Assembly (NCBI GenBank): GCA_015698045.1
Contig: BLAL01000013.1
Coordinates: 310,001-374,000 of the forward strand
DNA from: Rhizophagus clarus
Lineage: Eukaryota; Glomeromycota; Glomeromycetes; Glomerales; Glomeraceae
Length of the DNA: 64,000 bases
Direction: 5' to 3'
The notes below the pieces were generated by a model. That model was not told where the DNA came from. It searched no databases and saw only the letters and a program-made list of their open reading frames with translations. This document shows positions 45,701 to 56,939 of the stretch, one piece after another. The translations under genes and the position numbers were made by a program. How positions within the stretch are numbered: the stretch's first letter is position 1; each line of letters starts with the position of its first letter.

Positions 45701-47669
45701 CAATTAATAAGATTTAGAAACTTTTATTGTAAATATTATAATCTATTAATACATATGCTCTATTAATTGCAACATTAACTAAATCACAAAGACTTCAAAT
45801 TTTTTCAAAAAAAAGTATTTATTTATTCGAGACTAAATAAGTTTTTCAGAACAAGAAAAGTACGCCCATGTTAGATTTATATAAATGTTGTTACATAAAA
45901 TCACATATAACGTTTTCATGAGTACAGTGGAGATCTTGTCAAATGGCTATTTATTTTAAAATTTTCTATTTAACCAGAAATAACTTTTTTTAAATAAATA
46001 TATATTATCTTACAAATTCTTTGTATAAATATAAAATTGGGCTGAGATTTTAATGATCACTGAATATTAGCATATCTATTTCGAATAATAAAAAGTTAAT
46101 AATACTCATAAAATATAATACAATGTTTTCAGAAACAAAAGAAAGTAATGGTAAAAATATTTACAGTATGTATATCATATTTAAGATAACTAACGTAAAA
46201 AAGAGCAATAGGAGTGAAAGTAGAATTCTTGATACTTCACTGCTTCACATCGAATATGAATTTCAGTTTATCATTTTGTATATTACATTGAGTTGACGGG
46301 CGGTCTGTTAGAAGGGTTTGCAACCTAAAATCTTTTAATTCTTCCAACAATTTTGAGTCAGTACTCGGTAATGTACCAGAATATCTGTTTTTCTTTAAAC
46401 AAATTTTGGAGCTAGATTGATAACTAGAACAATTCAATTGATCTATTTATTATATATATATTTTTTTTTTGTAAAAATAATTTTAATTATTAATGATCCT
46501 AGCGGTTTTATTTTTATTTAAGAGTTAATTATTATAAATTTAGAAAAAAATCCAATAATTGTCTATTTATATTTTTTTTTTTGTAAAATAATTTTAATTA
46601 TTAATTATTTAATCAAAAAAAAAAAAAATTAATAAAGCTAGTATAACAAATCGTTTAATATTTTTTCAATTATTCATTTGTATAAAATATGAACAATAGC
46701 CACTATTAAAACTTATGTATTACATATTATTTATATTAATCGGTAAGGATATAATATTTTTTTTTTTTGCTAGGGAACTCTTTTTTGTATTATATATTAT
46801 TAATTTGATCAACAATAACATTCTCTTTCATTAATATTTTTCCTTTCTTGTGTTCCAAACTATTTTACTTTTTGTGCTCCAAATTAATCAAATATAATTA
46901 TCGTAAAAAGCGCAATATGTAAACAAAAAAAAAAAAAATTTTTTTTATTCAAGTACTGAGTATATTGAACCGTTATCCACAAAACTAGTTTTTACATTTG
47001 TTGATTTTTGTTAGTAAATGCTCAAAATTTTAAATCCTAAGAATAATTACTTTTAATCTTTTTTTGAATATATTAAGTATGATATTAACTAATTTGTACA
47101 GAAAAAAACTTTTAAAATGTTCGTTAACTTATCATTTATTGATTTTTGAAAGAAGAGCAGGAAATAACATTATTTGGTACTTTATGTCGAAGTTTTGAGG
47201 CTCTCTCCTGTCATTGGAATTTAAAGATATAAAATAATTCTTTTAGAATTAAAGTATGTTATTAATTATTGCTAAATTGAACCTAGTGTCATTTCTGATT
47301 CTCTTATAATCAAGGTTGGAATAAGAGAAACCAATTTAATCAAATAAATACTCAAAATTTGTAATGGTGGGTCATTTTACTAATTGATTGACTAAGTGCA
47401 TAGTAATGTCATGTAACTTCTGCGGAAATACTATTCATAGTCATATGATGCTGTAAATTACCATACAAGGCAACCCACAAGAATGATATCACTATTTCAA
47501 CCCCAACTACAAAAATTCCAATTTTCAATTATGCTTCATTTTGTAAAGTTCTATCAATTAAACATGTTCATTACATGATTAAGATGCATTTAGAAAATCG
47601 ACAAATTGGTTCACCAAATAATATTAACAATAATACTGTAAAATGTTTATGAATCAGATCAATTCTCTA
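45701..47669. other. gene-poor spacer
   Basis: AT-rich with many homopolymer tracts (46440-47000). An open frame at 46237-46437 (-) starts MNCSSYQSSSKICLKKNRYS and has no recognisable family. Two near-identical short segments (GTAAAATAATTTTAATTATT) at about 46470 and 46583 suggest a small local duplication. Confidence 0.35.
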
Positions 47670-48299
47670 CCCTATAAAAAATAAGTGTCTGGATAATGTC
47701 CGAAAAATGTCCAGAAAAATTATCTAAAATATTGTCCGGAAATTCTGGACACTGTGTATCCGGAAACTGTTCCGAAAACACTGCATTTTCGGGATATTAG
47801 GAAATTGTCCAGAAATTGTCCGGAAATGTATTTTCGTAAAATTTGCCACAAAAGATGATCAATAGATAGATGATCATCATTATTCCTTAACCCAAAATTT
47901 TTATATCATAGATATATAGTATTTTTGCCTGCTCTGCAATTTTAATTAGTACGACAGAAAAGGTTTTGAATGTCAGTTTTGTGCTTTTTGCATTTTTTTA
48001 CAAAATTAATTTATCCTTTTTTGGAAATAGTATCCAGAATTTGTCCTGACCTTTTTTATATCCGGAATTTATCTATCTGGTTTTTTTACTATGTCCAGAA
48101 TTTGTCCAGGTTTAACTGTCCAGAATTTGTCCAAAATTTTATACCGAACAAATACTGGACGAATTCTGGACAAAGTTAGGACAAGTCAAAATTTTAAGTA
48201 TCAGAAGTGTGTCAGACATGTACCAAAAAAGTGGACATTTTCCGGACACATCAGATTTATTCTGGACATTTTCCAGACATTTTTGATAACATTTTCCGG

Positions 48300-48744
48300 T
48301 GTTGGCGTAGTAATCACGTGACATTGTGGCAAAGTATATAGAGCCGCCTAAGCCAAAGCCATCATAGCCTGTTATTTTTGATATTTCCGATTTATTTGAT
48401 ATATCAGTTTTATTTGATTTATCTGATTTATTTGATTTAATTGATTTATTTTATTTATTTGATTTATTAGTTTTATTTGATATATTAGATTTATTTGTTA
48501 TATTTTTAAATATATTTTATTTTGTATAAATATCCTGAAATTTCTTTTTAGTTGAAAAATATCAGAGAGTGTAATAACAAAGTTATAATAACAAGTTCAT
48601 ATAATTAATAAATAAACTCTTTTACCTTATAAACGAACTGACCCTTTGTGAATAGTGTATCTTGTTGATTGGACTTGAGACATATCTATTGCATCCCTGT
48701 CTCCAAGTCATAGTTACCTGATCGATGAACTGACCAGAGTAACA
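48300..48744 (+). repeat. left LTR of the Ty3/gypsy element
   Basis: 445 bp, TGTTGGCG...GTAACA. It contains a degenerate ATTTGATTTAT-type short repeat (about 48380-48500). Ends and length match the right LTR. Confidence 0.93.
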
Positions 48745-48845
48745 ATTGGTGATTCCTGCCAGGTATAGCGACGAACTGTCTATACTGGATCTCTCAGACG
48801 TACTTGAGAAGAAAAACAATTGCAGACGTACTTGCACCCAATTGA

Positions 48846-50045
48846 ATGCCATATTACGGTACTAAAAAGAGCCAAAGAAAACATCACAGAAATAAGCACC
48901 TTCAAAGAAGAAGACCTACCTTTGAAAGAGCTCCTTATTGTAATTTTTGTTATATTCCATCAGAAGAAATACTTTATAATCAACATCCTACTGGATTCTT
49001 TAACTTTTGGAATTGGATTAAAGATAATCATTCTGCTAGAAACTACAACCTTTGCACTGTTATTACCTTTGCCAAACTAAAAGAAAATATCGCTGAACTG
49101 AATACTGCTGCTGACCTTACTACTGTAATTCTAAAAAGCATACTATTTTCCACCCTTAGCACTCCTATACTAGAATTATTATATTATATACCTGCTCTTT
49201 GTGAAGAAACCCAAGGATACTCCTCTGCACCTACTGAATATCAAACCACCAAGTTATATAATTTATACCACAACCTACCTCCACCAGAAGCACCTCCTGA
49301 AACTATGAATCAAGATCAACTTACTGCAATTTTAACTACTATTTTTGGTACTAATGGCCAAAATATTACACAGTTGACCACTGCATTAGGAAATGCTCCA
49401 CCTCCTCGTGAATTAACCATAGCCAAAGTAGATAACTTTCATGGAAAAGATGATGAGAACCCTTATGAATGGTTAGAACGTTTTGAAACAGCTGCTAATA
49501 CTAATCAGTGGACAGGTAACAGAAGAATAGCTATAGCTGCAGGATACTTGAAGGATGCAGCCCATGACTGGTTCAGAGCCAATGGTAATGGTCTTACTGT
49601 TTGGAATGATAATACAAACCAAAATGCCAATTTTGTACACCAGTTTGAAGCATATTTTTCTCCTGAAACTAAGAAAAATCAATGGTACTATGAATTGATG
49701 ACTATTAGACAAACAGCTGAAGAAAAAGTTGAAGACTACTCTAGAAGATTCAAGAAAGTCTTAAAAAAAGTGAATGGAACTACTGATCCTCCACCTGTTC
49801 CTGCTGCATTACAAGTGCGAATGTATTTGTATGGATTAAATCCCCTATTAACTCCCCTAGTATCTACCAACAATCCTACTACTTTAAATGATGCAATCAC
49901 CCGTGCAAAATTGGTAGAAACTGGATATAATTATGTTCCTACAAAGTCAGTTTCTTTAAATGTTCCTGTTGCTGTAAAGGAAATGCTCCTTTACCAATTA
50001 CTCCTATTCCTAGATCTTCCACTAGCAAGAATGACCCAGATGTAG
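48846..50045 (+). CDS. Ty3/gypsy gag region
   Basis: A 399-codon open frame. The second half has the retrotransposon-gag core (AAHDWFRANGN, FVHQFEAYFSPETKKNQWYY, RRFKKVLKKV). It forms the particle shell in this family. The zinc-knuckle segment usually at the gag C-terminus lies at the start of the next open frame. Confidence 0.85.
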   Translation: MPYYGTKKSQRKHHRNKHLQRRRPTFERAPYCNFCYIPSEEILYNQHPTGFFNFWNWIKDNHSARNYNLCTVITFAKLKENIAELNTAADLTTVILKSILFSTLSTPILELLYYIPALCEETQGYSSAPTEYQTTKLYNLYHNLPPPEAPPETMNQDQLTAILTTIFGTNGQNITQLTTALGNAPPPRELTIAKVDNFHGKDDENPYEWLERFETAANTNQWTGNRRIAIAAGYLKDAAHDWFRANGNGLTVWNDNTNQNANFVHQFEAYFSPETKKNQWYYELMTIRQTAEEKVEDYSRRFKKVLKKVNGTTDPPPVPAALQVRMYLYGLNPLLTPLVSTNNPTTLNDAITRAKLVETGYNYVPTKSVSLNVPVAVKEMLLYQLLLFLDLPLARMTQM

Positions 50046-50071
50046 ATACATTAACTCAACAACTCCAACAA

Positions 50072-52984
50072 TTGACTCTTAATTATGCAACCTTATCATC
50101 AGCATTGCTAGCTCAAAATAATAGTAACAATAATAGCAAGCCCAGAAATTTTAGAGCGACTACAGAAAAGGCTAGAGATAAAACTAAACTGATCTGTTTC
50201 AAATGTGGGAAAGTAGGACATATCTCCAGAGAGTGCAGAAGTAATAGAAATAACAACTCAGGAAATAATAATAATAATAATAATAGAAAACTTTTCACCA
50301 GACCTGTTAATTTCCTGGATGAAGAATATGTTGAAGAAGAAGAATACTACTCCTATGATGAGGAAGAGGAGGATGAAGCTGAATATGAAGTATATGTAAA
50401 TACTCGTTCAGAATCTGGAAAAGAAAGACAACTAAGAAAAAGAGTGAGGACAGGGGATGAAATGGATGAAGGAGAAGAGGAATATATCATTCCAGTTGTT
50501 CCTTCAGCAGAAACTACCCCATCTACCATTAAAGCTCAAAAGGTCAAAAGAAAATTTAAAATAAGACCCACACCTATTGAAAATGTGACTGAATTTGACA
50601 TTGCCCAATACATTAAAGACCTTCCTTGTAGCTTAACTATTGGACAAGCCTCATCTCAAATTCCAAAATATAGAAGTGCCATGCTCAAAAGTGTGAAGAG
50701 AACTAGAGAGACCAATTTTATCTTCTCAGCCAATGATGCTCCTACTACTGCTGCCAGATGCCAATTGAGAGTAGATGGAGAACCTATTTCAGCCGTCATT
50801 AATAGTGGTGCTGCCACTAGTATCATTACTAAAAAGCTTATGAAACGACTTGGATATTCTATAAATGGGCCTTCCAACTTAGTAATTGTAACTGCCAATG
50901 GTACTAAAGTTAGATCCTTAGGAGAAGTAAAAGATTTTCCTATAGAAGTAAAATCTCATCTCATCAATCTCAACATTCAAGTGTTGGATTCTACAGATGA
51001 AGTTTTTATTCTTGGAAATGATTGGCTTAAAAAGGTTAAAGTCAATTTGGATTGGGAAGAAGGTACACTGACTATCTTGTGGAGAAAGAAACGAATTACT
51101 GTTCCTATGCAATGCACTAGAGGACGACCTGCTGAGTCCTATGATGAAGAGGAAACTGATAGTGAAGAATATGAAGAGGAAGAAATAGAGGAGTCCCCTC
51201 TTTATCTTTCAGATTTATCTGATGATTTTTCTGATATATCCGACCTAGAATTTAACCCTTGGATTAATCATACCCCATATGAAGAATCTGAGGAAAAGAT
51301 AGAAGAAAGTGAGGATGAAAATCCAGCCATTTATTTAGCCGTCACTGCCACCCAAGAAGAGCCTCATAAACTTAACCTTGGACCTTTGGATGTGCACCAG
51401 CAACAATTATTCAACAATTTGCTTACATCCTTCAGAGATATTTGTGCCAAAAGTCAGACTGAGATTGGTAGAACAAATCTCATAAAACACAAAATTTATA
51501 TTGGAGATGCACGACCCATTTCCCAAGCACCCTACAGAATTAATCCTAAAAATAAAGAATTTCTAAAGGAAGAAATTGTAAAAATGGAAGAAAATGGAAT
51601 CATTAGAAAATCATGTAGCCCCTGGGCTTCACCTGTTGTAATTGTGGACAAGAAAGGAGGAGATAAGCGAATCTGCATTGATTATAGAAAACTAAATGCT
51701 ATTACAAAAGCAGATGCCTACCCACTCCCTAGAATTGATGACCTGTTGGAAAGTTTTGGACAAGCCAAATGGTTCACTACCTTGGATCTTGCCAGTGGTT
51801 ATTGGCAAGTAGCCATGGACGAAGCTGATATAGAAAAGACTGCCTTTGTAACACCCTTTGGATTGTATGAATTCCTAGTCATGCCTTTTGGGTTAAGCTA
51901 TGCTCCTGGAACATTCCAAAGATTAATGAATAGAGTGCTGCAAGAATTTTTGAATGACTTTGTAGCCGTGTATTTGGATGATGTAATCATCTACACCAAA
52001 GGAACCTTTGAGCAACATATGGACCATATAGCTCAAGTTTTTCAAGCGCTCAGAAATTCCAACCTAAAAATAAAATTAAAGAAATGCTACTTTGCATTAC
52101 CTAATATACACTTCCTAGGACATGTAGTAGGAAGAGATGGAATCAAACCAGACCCAGAAAAGATTGACAAAGTCAAGAATTACCCAATACCAACAAACCT
52201 AACCCAATTAAAAGCTGCTCTTGGACTATTCTCCTATTATAGGAAATTTATTAAGGATTTCTCCAGAATTGCAAGACCAATGCTCACTTTGTTAAAGAAA
52301 GATGCTCCTTTCAACTGGAAGGAAAAGCAACAGCAAGCCTTTGACAGACTAAAGGAGATGCTAATTAAAGCCCCTGTACTAAGTTATCCAGATTTCGACA
52401 AACCCTTCATTATCTATACTGACGCCTCTGGAATTGGATTAGGTGCTGTATTATCTCAAATAAAGGAAGATGGTAAAGAACATGTAATTGCCTATGCGAG
52501 CAGAAGCCTTAATCCAGCAGAAAAGAACTACTCTGTAACAGACCAAGAGTGTTTGGCTGTAGTATGGGCCATAAAATATTTTCAACACTACTTAGGATTA
52601 AGACCATTCACCATCATTACTGACCACTCTGCCCTCAAATGGTTAAAGACTTCCAAGATGCCAAAAGGAAGAAGAGCCCGCTGGGTAATGGAATTACAGC
52701 AGTACGACTTTGAGATCAAACACAGACCAGGAAAACTTAATGCCAATGCTGATGCATTATCTAGAACTCCTGAAGAAACATTCTGTTTCCTAATTGAATT
52801 AGAAACATATCCTGGACCTACTAAACATACTTTATCTGCTCCAATTACTTTAACCCCTATAGAAGAGGAAGATTATGAAGCAGATTCTGAAGAAGACATC
52901 ACTACCAAACCAGTAGCAGAAATATACGAAATTATTTATTCTCAACCATGTGAAAACTGTGAAGAAATTCAATATATATGTTGA
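50072..52984 (+). CDS. Ty3/gypsy pol region: zinc knuckle, protease, RT, RNase H
   Basis: A 970-codon open frame. The CCHC knuckle (CFKCGKVGHISREC) is at about residues 42-55, followed by an acidic linker, a retropepsin-like segment near 230-340, a second acidic segment, reverse transcriptase near 500-690 with the YLDD site at about 634, and RNase H near 775-890 (YTDASGIGLGAVL). The order and spacing are those of the Metaviridae. Long Glu-rich stretches between domains are unusual but in frame. Confidence 0.92.
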   Translation: MTLNYATLSSALLAQNNSNNNSKPRNFRATTEKARDKTKLICFKCGKVGHISRECRSNRNNNSGNNNNNNNRKLFTRPVNFLDEEYVEEEEYYSYDEEEEDEAEYEVYVNTRSESGKERQLRKRVRTGDEMDEGEEEYIIPVVPSAETTPSTIKAQKVKRKFKIRPTPIENVTEFDIAQYIKDLPCSLTIGQASSQIPKYRSAMLKSVKRTRETNFIFSANDAPTTAARCQLRVDGEPISAVINSGAATSIITKKLMKRLGYSINGPSNLVIVTANGTKVRSLGEVKDFPIEVKSHLINLNIQVLDSTDEVFILGNDWLKKVKVNLDWEEGTLTILWRKKRITVPMQCTRGRPAESYDEEETDSEEYEEEEIEESPLYLSDLSDDFSDISDLEFNPWINHTPYEESEEKIEESEDENPAIYLAVTATQEEPHKLNLGPLDVHQQQLFNNLLTSFRDICAKSQTEIGRTNLIKHKIYIGDARPISQAPYRINPKNKEFLKEEIVKMEENGIIRKSCSPWASPVVIVDKKGGDKRICIDYRKLNAITKADAYPLPRIDDLLESFGQAKWFTTLDLASGYWQVAMDEADIEKTAFVTPFGLYEFLVMPFGLSYAPGTFQRLMNRVLQEFLNDFVAVYLDDVIIYTKGTFEQHMDHIAQVFQALRNSNLKIKLKKCYFALPNIHFLGHVVGRDGIKPDPEKIDKVKNYPIPTNLTQLKAALGLFSYYRKFIKDFSRIARPMLTLLKKDAPFNWKEKQQQAFDRLKEMLIKAPVLSYPDFDKPFIIYTDASGIGLGAVLSQIKEDGKEHVIAYASRSLNPAEKNYSVTDQECLAVVWAIKYFQHYLGLRPFTIITDHSALKWLKTSKMPKGRRARWVMELQQYDFEIKHRPGKLNANADALSRTPEETFCFLIELETYPGPTKHTLSAPITLTPIEEEDYEADSEEDITTKPVAEIYEIIYSQPCENCEEIQYIC

Positions 52985-53116
52985 GGAAATGATAATAGCA
53001 CTTTAGGATCAGACTATGAAAGAGATTGGCAAGAATACTACCAGCAAATACACGACCAAGAAGATCATCCAAACTATCAGGAAGAATGGCTAGAAGAAGG
53101 CCAAGATATTTTAATT

Positions 53117-53542
53117 TTGAATAATGATATAGAAGGAGTCCAAACTCTTGCATATTATTTTTCAAAGGAAGAATTACAAGAATTATTCCAAGAGTTTATT
53201 CAAATAAAGCAAGTAATTGCTGGTCAACCTATCAATAGAGGAGGAAGTAGATGCACCTTTGAATGTGACGTAGAAAATCATCATATTCATACTTATTGTA
53301 CAATGTGCAAAAAGAACCTCCCATATGGAACTATCCTTCATGATTGCATTATTGGATTTACTTTAGGGAAAATACGACCTGATATGAAGCCAGAATTTTT
53401 GGTAAACCAACCTTGGTGGGAGGAACCTGAAGGAGTGAAACAAACCAACCTTGTTCATTATTTAAAATGCTTCTTACGACTTTCCTATGGATTACCCCCT
53501 TACACCATCTCTACTGAGCCATTTGTAGCTTCCTTAGATTAA
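53117..53542 (+). CDS. extra open frame between RNase H and integrase of the LTR element
   Basis: 141 codons with a Cys/His cluster (CTFECDVENHHIHTYCTMC), possibly zinc binding. It lies between the RNase H and integrase frames of the element. I know no family for it; it may be a lineage-specific pol insertion. Confidence 0.5.
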   Translation: MNNDIEGVQTLAYYFSKEELQELFQEFIQIKQVIAGQPINRGGSRCTFECDVENHHIHTYCTMCKKNLPYGTILHDCIIGFTLGKIRPDMKPEFLVNQPWWEEPEGVKQTNLVHYLKCFLRLSYGLPPYTISTEPFVASLD

Positions 53543-53643
53543 ATCCTTAACAAATATCAAATTTATTAAAAGGTGAAAGCGAAAAGTGCCTGCATTGTGA
53601 CAGACAGCCTAATATTTTATTTTATTTAAATATTTTTATAACA

Positions 53644-54894
53644 ATGGATACAACCCAATATAATAGAATTTTTCAATATTTAACTACTCAACAACTACCA
53701 TTAGATTTAAATACTCAACAACTTATCAAACAATTCAAAAACTTTTGTACTCCTTTTATTATTAAAAACAACTATTTATATAGAAAAGACAAACAGAAAG
53801 AAGGAAATTTATTAAGAGTGATTAGAGTACATAAAATGGAAGCAGTTCTTTACATGGTACATAATGATCCTACTTCTGGACACTTTGGAACTGAAATTAT
53901 GTTCAACAAAATTCGTACTAGATATTACTGGCCTCAGATGAATGAAAATATTAGAGAATATGTTAAAAATTGTGACTCATGTCAAAGAAGAGGAAAACCT
54001 CAAACTCATCAATTACTACATCCAATACCTGTACATTCACCTTTTTATCAAATAGGAATAGATTTTATAGGACCTTTACCAAAGACTTCTAATGGAAATA
54101 AATATATTATAGTTGCTATGGATTACCTGACTAAATGGCCTGAAGCAAAAGCAGTACCTAGAGCTACAGCAGAAGAAACTGAGAAATTTATATATGAAGA
54201 CATTATATGCCGACATGGTTGCCCTCAGAAAATACTGACAGATCAAGGAACTCATTTTAATAATCAAATTATTGATCGTTTAACCAAAAGATTTGAAATT
54301 AAGCATTTATTATCAACACCATACCATCTCCAAACCAATGGACTAGTAGAAAGATTTAACAGAACTTTATGTGAATCTTTAGCTAAATTAGTCAAACAAG
54401 TAGAACAGTGGGATCAGTTTATTCAGCCAGTTTTATTTGCTTATCGTACAAGTAAACAATCCACAACCAAAATATCTCCTTTTTATTTAACATATGATCG
54501 TGAAGCAAAGTTGCCAATTGATGATCTTACCCAAAATGAAGAACAATTATCTGATAGGATTAACAAATTAGTTAATGAGTTACCACATGATAGAGAATCT
54601 ACCCGACAAAGGATAGATCAGCAACAAGCCAAACAGAAATTACATCATGATCAGCAAATTAAACGTCATAGATCATTTCAAATAGGAGATAAAGTTTTAT
54701 TGTACAAGGCTGAAAAAGCGAAACAATGGTCTGGAAAATTAGATGAAAAATGGAAGGGACCCTATTATATCCATGCGGTTTTACAAAATGAAAGCTATAA
54801 AATAAGAGATATGCAAGGACAAGTCCTAAAAGCTCCTTTCAATGAAAGTTTACTAAAACCTTACTACGATCAGAAAGAATGGAATCTCCAATAA
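53644..54894 (+). CDS. Ty3/gypsy integrase
   Basis: 416 codons. The HHCC zinc-binding module is seen as VHNDPTSGHFG ... CDSCQRRG (residues about 73-113); the DDE core has the first Asp in GIDFIGP (about 140), the second in LTDQGTHFNN (about 199) and the Glu in LVERFNRTL (about 236). A GPY/F-like WKGPYYI segment is near the C-terminus. No chromodomain is visible. Confidence 0.9.
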   Translation: MDTTQYNRIFQYLTTQQLPLDLNTQQLIKQFKNFCTPFIIKNNYLYRKDKQKEGNLLRVIRVHKMEAVLYMVHNDPTSGHFGTEIMFNKIRTRYYWPQMNENIREYVKNCDSCQRRGKPQTHQLLHPIPVHSPFYQIGIDFIGPLPKTSNGNKYIIVAMDYLTKWPEAKAVPRATAEETEKFIYEDIICRHGCPQKILTDQGTHFNNQIIDRLTKRFEIKHLLSTPYHLQTNGLVERFNRTLCESLAKLVKQVEQWDQFIQPVLFAYRTSKQSTTKISPFYLTYDREAKLPIDDLTQNEEQLSDRINKLVNELPHDRESTRQRIDQQQAKQKLHHDQQIKRHRSFQIGDKVLLYKAEKAKQWSGKLDEKWKGPYYIHAVLQNESYKIRDMQGQVLKAPFNESLLKPYYDQKEWNLQ

Positions 54895-55574
54895 TAGATT
54901 AATTGACCTTTTAACTCAAGATTTACAACTAGAACTTCCTTTTGAAAATAGAGATTTAATACCACCCTATGATGAAGCTGCTCCTTTTGATAAACAATTT
55001 AAAAATGCTTATGCTGCATTACAACGATCAATTCAATTGAAAGAACGATTAAACTCACTAATCAATGCTTATTATATTGGAAAATTATTAAATAGTTTAG
55101 AAACTAAAGCTTAACAATTTAGATATAAGCAAAAATTAACTAATCATTATACGAGAATGTCAGAAAATGTCTTTGGTATATTTGAACATCAACCAATTAA
55201 AATACTTGGTACTTTTTATATTACTGCGCAAATAGCAAGAAAAATAAATAGAAGTCAGGTGAAACAGTTACGAGAAATAGTGCAAGGATTATTGGATCAA
55301 AATTCTTTATAATTACATCATAATTTATTGGAAAATTTATTGATTGGATTAAATAAGTCGAGTTTAAATTAATTTAATTAATTGACATAAGTATGATCTA
55401 CAAAAATAGAAATTAGTAATGATGGCAGATCCAAATTTAATTTAGTGTTAATTTTAGTTTCACAAATGATCAGCAAAAATACGTGACTTAACTTCCCAAA
55501 ATAATTTAATAGAAAATAGAAATTTTATGAAAATTTATTAGAAAAAAAAAAAAAGAAAAGAAAAGAAGAAAAAT
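54895..55574 (+). other. non-domain stretch downstream of the integrase in the LTR element
   Basis: Coding-like text on the plus strand (LPFENRDLIPPYDEAAPFDK; FEHQPIKILGTFYITAQIAR) without a recognisable domain, fading into AT-rich DNA after 55320. It may belong to a small accessory frame of the element. Confidence 0.4.
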
Positions 55575-56153
55575 CTAAATAGTAGATGGTGGTTCTAGAT
55601 TATTTTCTCTCATATATGTTTCATAATTGGAAATAGTTTCTTTTGCCTCATTAGCCCTTTTATGTTCCCTCTCATGTCGTACCTTCCAACCTTCCCTTTT
55701 CCTCCTATACCGCTCCTTATCCTTAGTTAATGAAAATACTTGTTCTCGTAAATCTCTATTAAATCCTGCTAATTCCTTATAATGGCCAAGTTCTCCATTT
55801 TTCTTATTGATTTCTTGTTGTAATTTCTCTACTTTTTCTTCTTTTGTTACAAAAAGCTCTCCAGCAACTTCCAAAGCTTGTTGAGCCAAGCCTTCACTTT
55901 TTTGAGGCTTATCAATGCCTTTTCTTTGAAAATGCCTTCTTCTGACGGTCTTACTTGGTTTATTATGTTTTTTTTTGTTATTTTGGCCTCGAGAGGCGCG
56001 TGAACTGCGAAGTTTTTGATGAGCAACATTGGTGTCAGTGCGAGTCATATTGAAAATTAATGAAGAAAAAAAGATGATGATGATTTTGAGATAGTGCAAC
56101 ATTGATGAAAATTTAAATGAAGAAACTTCCCAGAAATTACCACCAAAAATCAA
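55575..56153 (-). CDS. antisense coiled-coil open frame in the LTR element
   Basis: 192 codons on the strand opposite gag-pol, between the integrase and the right LTR. The likely start is the internal Met (MTRTDTNVAHQKLRSSRASR, about 56046) because what precedes it is hydrophobic low-complexity text. It is strongly basic at the N-terminus and then a long coiled coil (KEEKVEKLQQEINKKNGELG). A TATA-like TATAAATA-type sequence in the right orientation lies at about 56230. No homolog family recognised; antisense frames at this position are known in some Ty3/gypsy lineages. Confidence 0.6.
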   Translation of the reverse strand: MIFGGNFWEVSSFKFSSMLHYLKIIIIFFSSLIFNMTRTDTNVAHQKLRSSRASRGQNNKKKHNKPSKTVRRRHFQRKGIDKPQKSEGLAQQALEVAGELFVTKEEKVEKLQQEINKKNGELGHYKELAGFNRDLREQVFSLTKDKERYRRKREGWKVRHEREHKRANEAKETISNYETYMRENNLEPPSTI

Positions 56154-56457
56154 ACTGAATTTTATCAGAATTTACCAACACTTTTCCACTAATTTCCAAT
56201 CCCATAATTTTAACAAATTCAAAAATTGGTATAAATATGAGTCCATCATCAACACAAAATCACCGTCACACATACTCGGTCATTTCTGGCCAAAATGATC
56301 GGCTTTTATGCCTCGCTAATTTTGGGCTTCGGCATGAATTCCCTTTGGGGGCCTTTTAGCTTGGTATATCACGAGTGTCCCCCATGTACTAGTGGGTTGG
56401 GTGTGTAGTGTGAAAAGAAGAGTTTTTAACGGAGTTCAAACTAAAGAAGGGGAGAAC

Positions 56458-56902
56458 TGTTGGCGTAGTAATCACGTGACATTGTGGCAAAATATATAGA
56501 GCCGCCTAAGCCAAAGCCATCATAGCCTGTTATTTTTGATATTTCCGATTTATTTGATATATCAGTTTTATTTGATTTATCTGATTTATTTGATTTAATT
56601 GATTTATTTTATTTATTTGATTTATTAGTTTTATTTGATGTATTAGATTTATTTGTTATATTTTTAAATATATTTTATTTTGTATAAATATCCTGAAATT
56701 TCTTTTTAGTTGAAAAATATCAGAGAGTGTAATAACAAAGTTATAATAACAAGTTCATATAATTAATAAATAAACTCTTTTACCTTATAAACGAACTGTC
56801 CCTTTGTGAATAGTGTGTCTTGTTGATTGGACTTGAGACATATCTATTGCATCCCTGTCTCCAAGTCATAGTTACCTGATCGACGAACTGACCAGAGTAA
56901 CA
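56458..56902 (+). repeat. right LTR of the Ty3/gypsy element
   Basis: 445 bp, about 99% identical to the left LTR. It is preceded by a purine-rich tract (AAAGAAGGGGAGAAC, 56443-56457), the usual plus-strand primer. Confidence 0.93.
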
Positions 56903-56939
56903 CCGGACATTTATTTTTTATAGGGCTAAAGAGATTAGA

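Larger units (their letters stand above)
48300..56902 (+). mobile_element. Ty3/gypsy LTR retrotransposon, near-complete, young
   Basis: 8.6 kb with two 445-bp LTRs (48300-48744, 56458-56902; TG...CA ends), a 4-bp target duplication CCGG, a purine tract just before the right LTR, and gag, protease, reverse transcriptase, RNase H and integrase regions in the Metaviridae order. The LTRs differ at about five positions (about 99% identical), so the insertion is young. The coding region is spread over several open frames. It looks largely whole, with at most a few breaks. Base composition (CA-rich coding strand) differs from the host flanks. It is nested in a TIR element. Confidence 0.93.
47670..56925. 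mobile_element. TIR element (MITE), CCCTATAAAAAATAA family, copy 2, split by an LTR element
   Basis: Left part 47670-48299 and right part 56903-56925, with a 3-bp duplication CTA (47667-47669 and 56926-56928). Ends and interior match copy 1 (37655-38280) in reverse orientation. The Ty3/gypsy element at 48300-56902 lies inside it and is flanked by a 4-bp duplication CCGG from this element. Removing the insert leaves about 650 bp, close to copy 1. Confidence 0.85.

Noticed and set aside
47970-48324. Open frames in the MITE copies (also 37644-37892 and 38169-38354)
   Set aside because: They arise from the repeated TCCGGA/TCTGGACA motifs read in several frames.
48622-48852. Antisense open frame across the left LTR boundary
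   Set aside because: A shadow of LTR and leader sequence.
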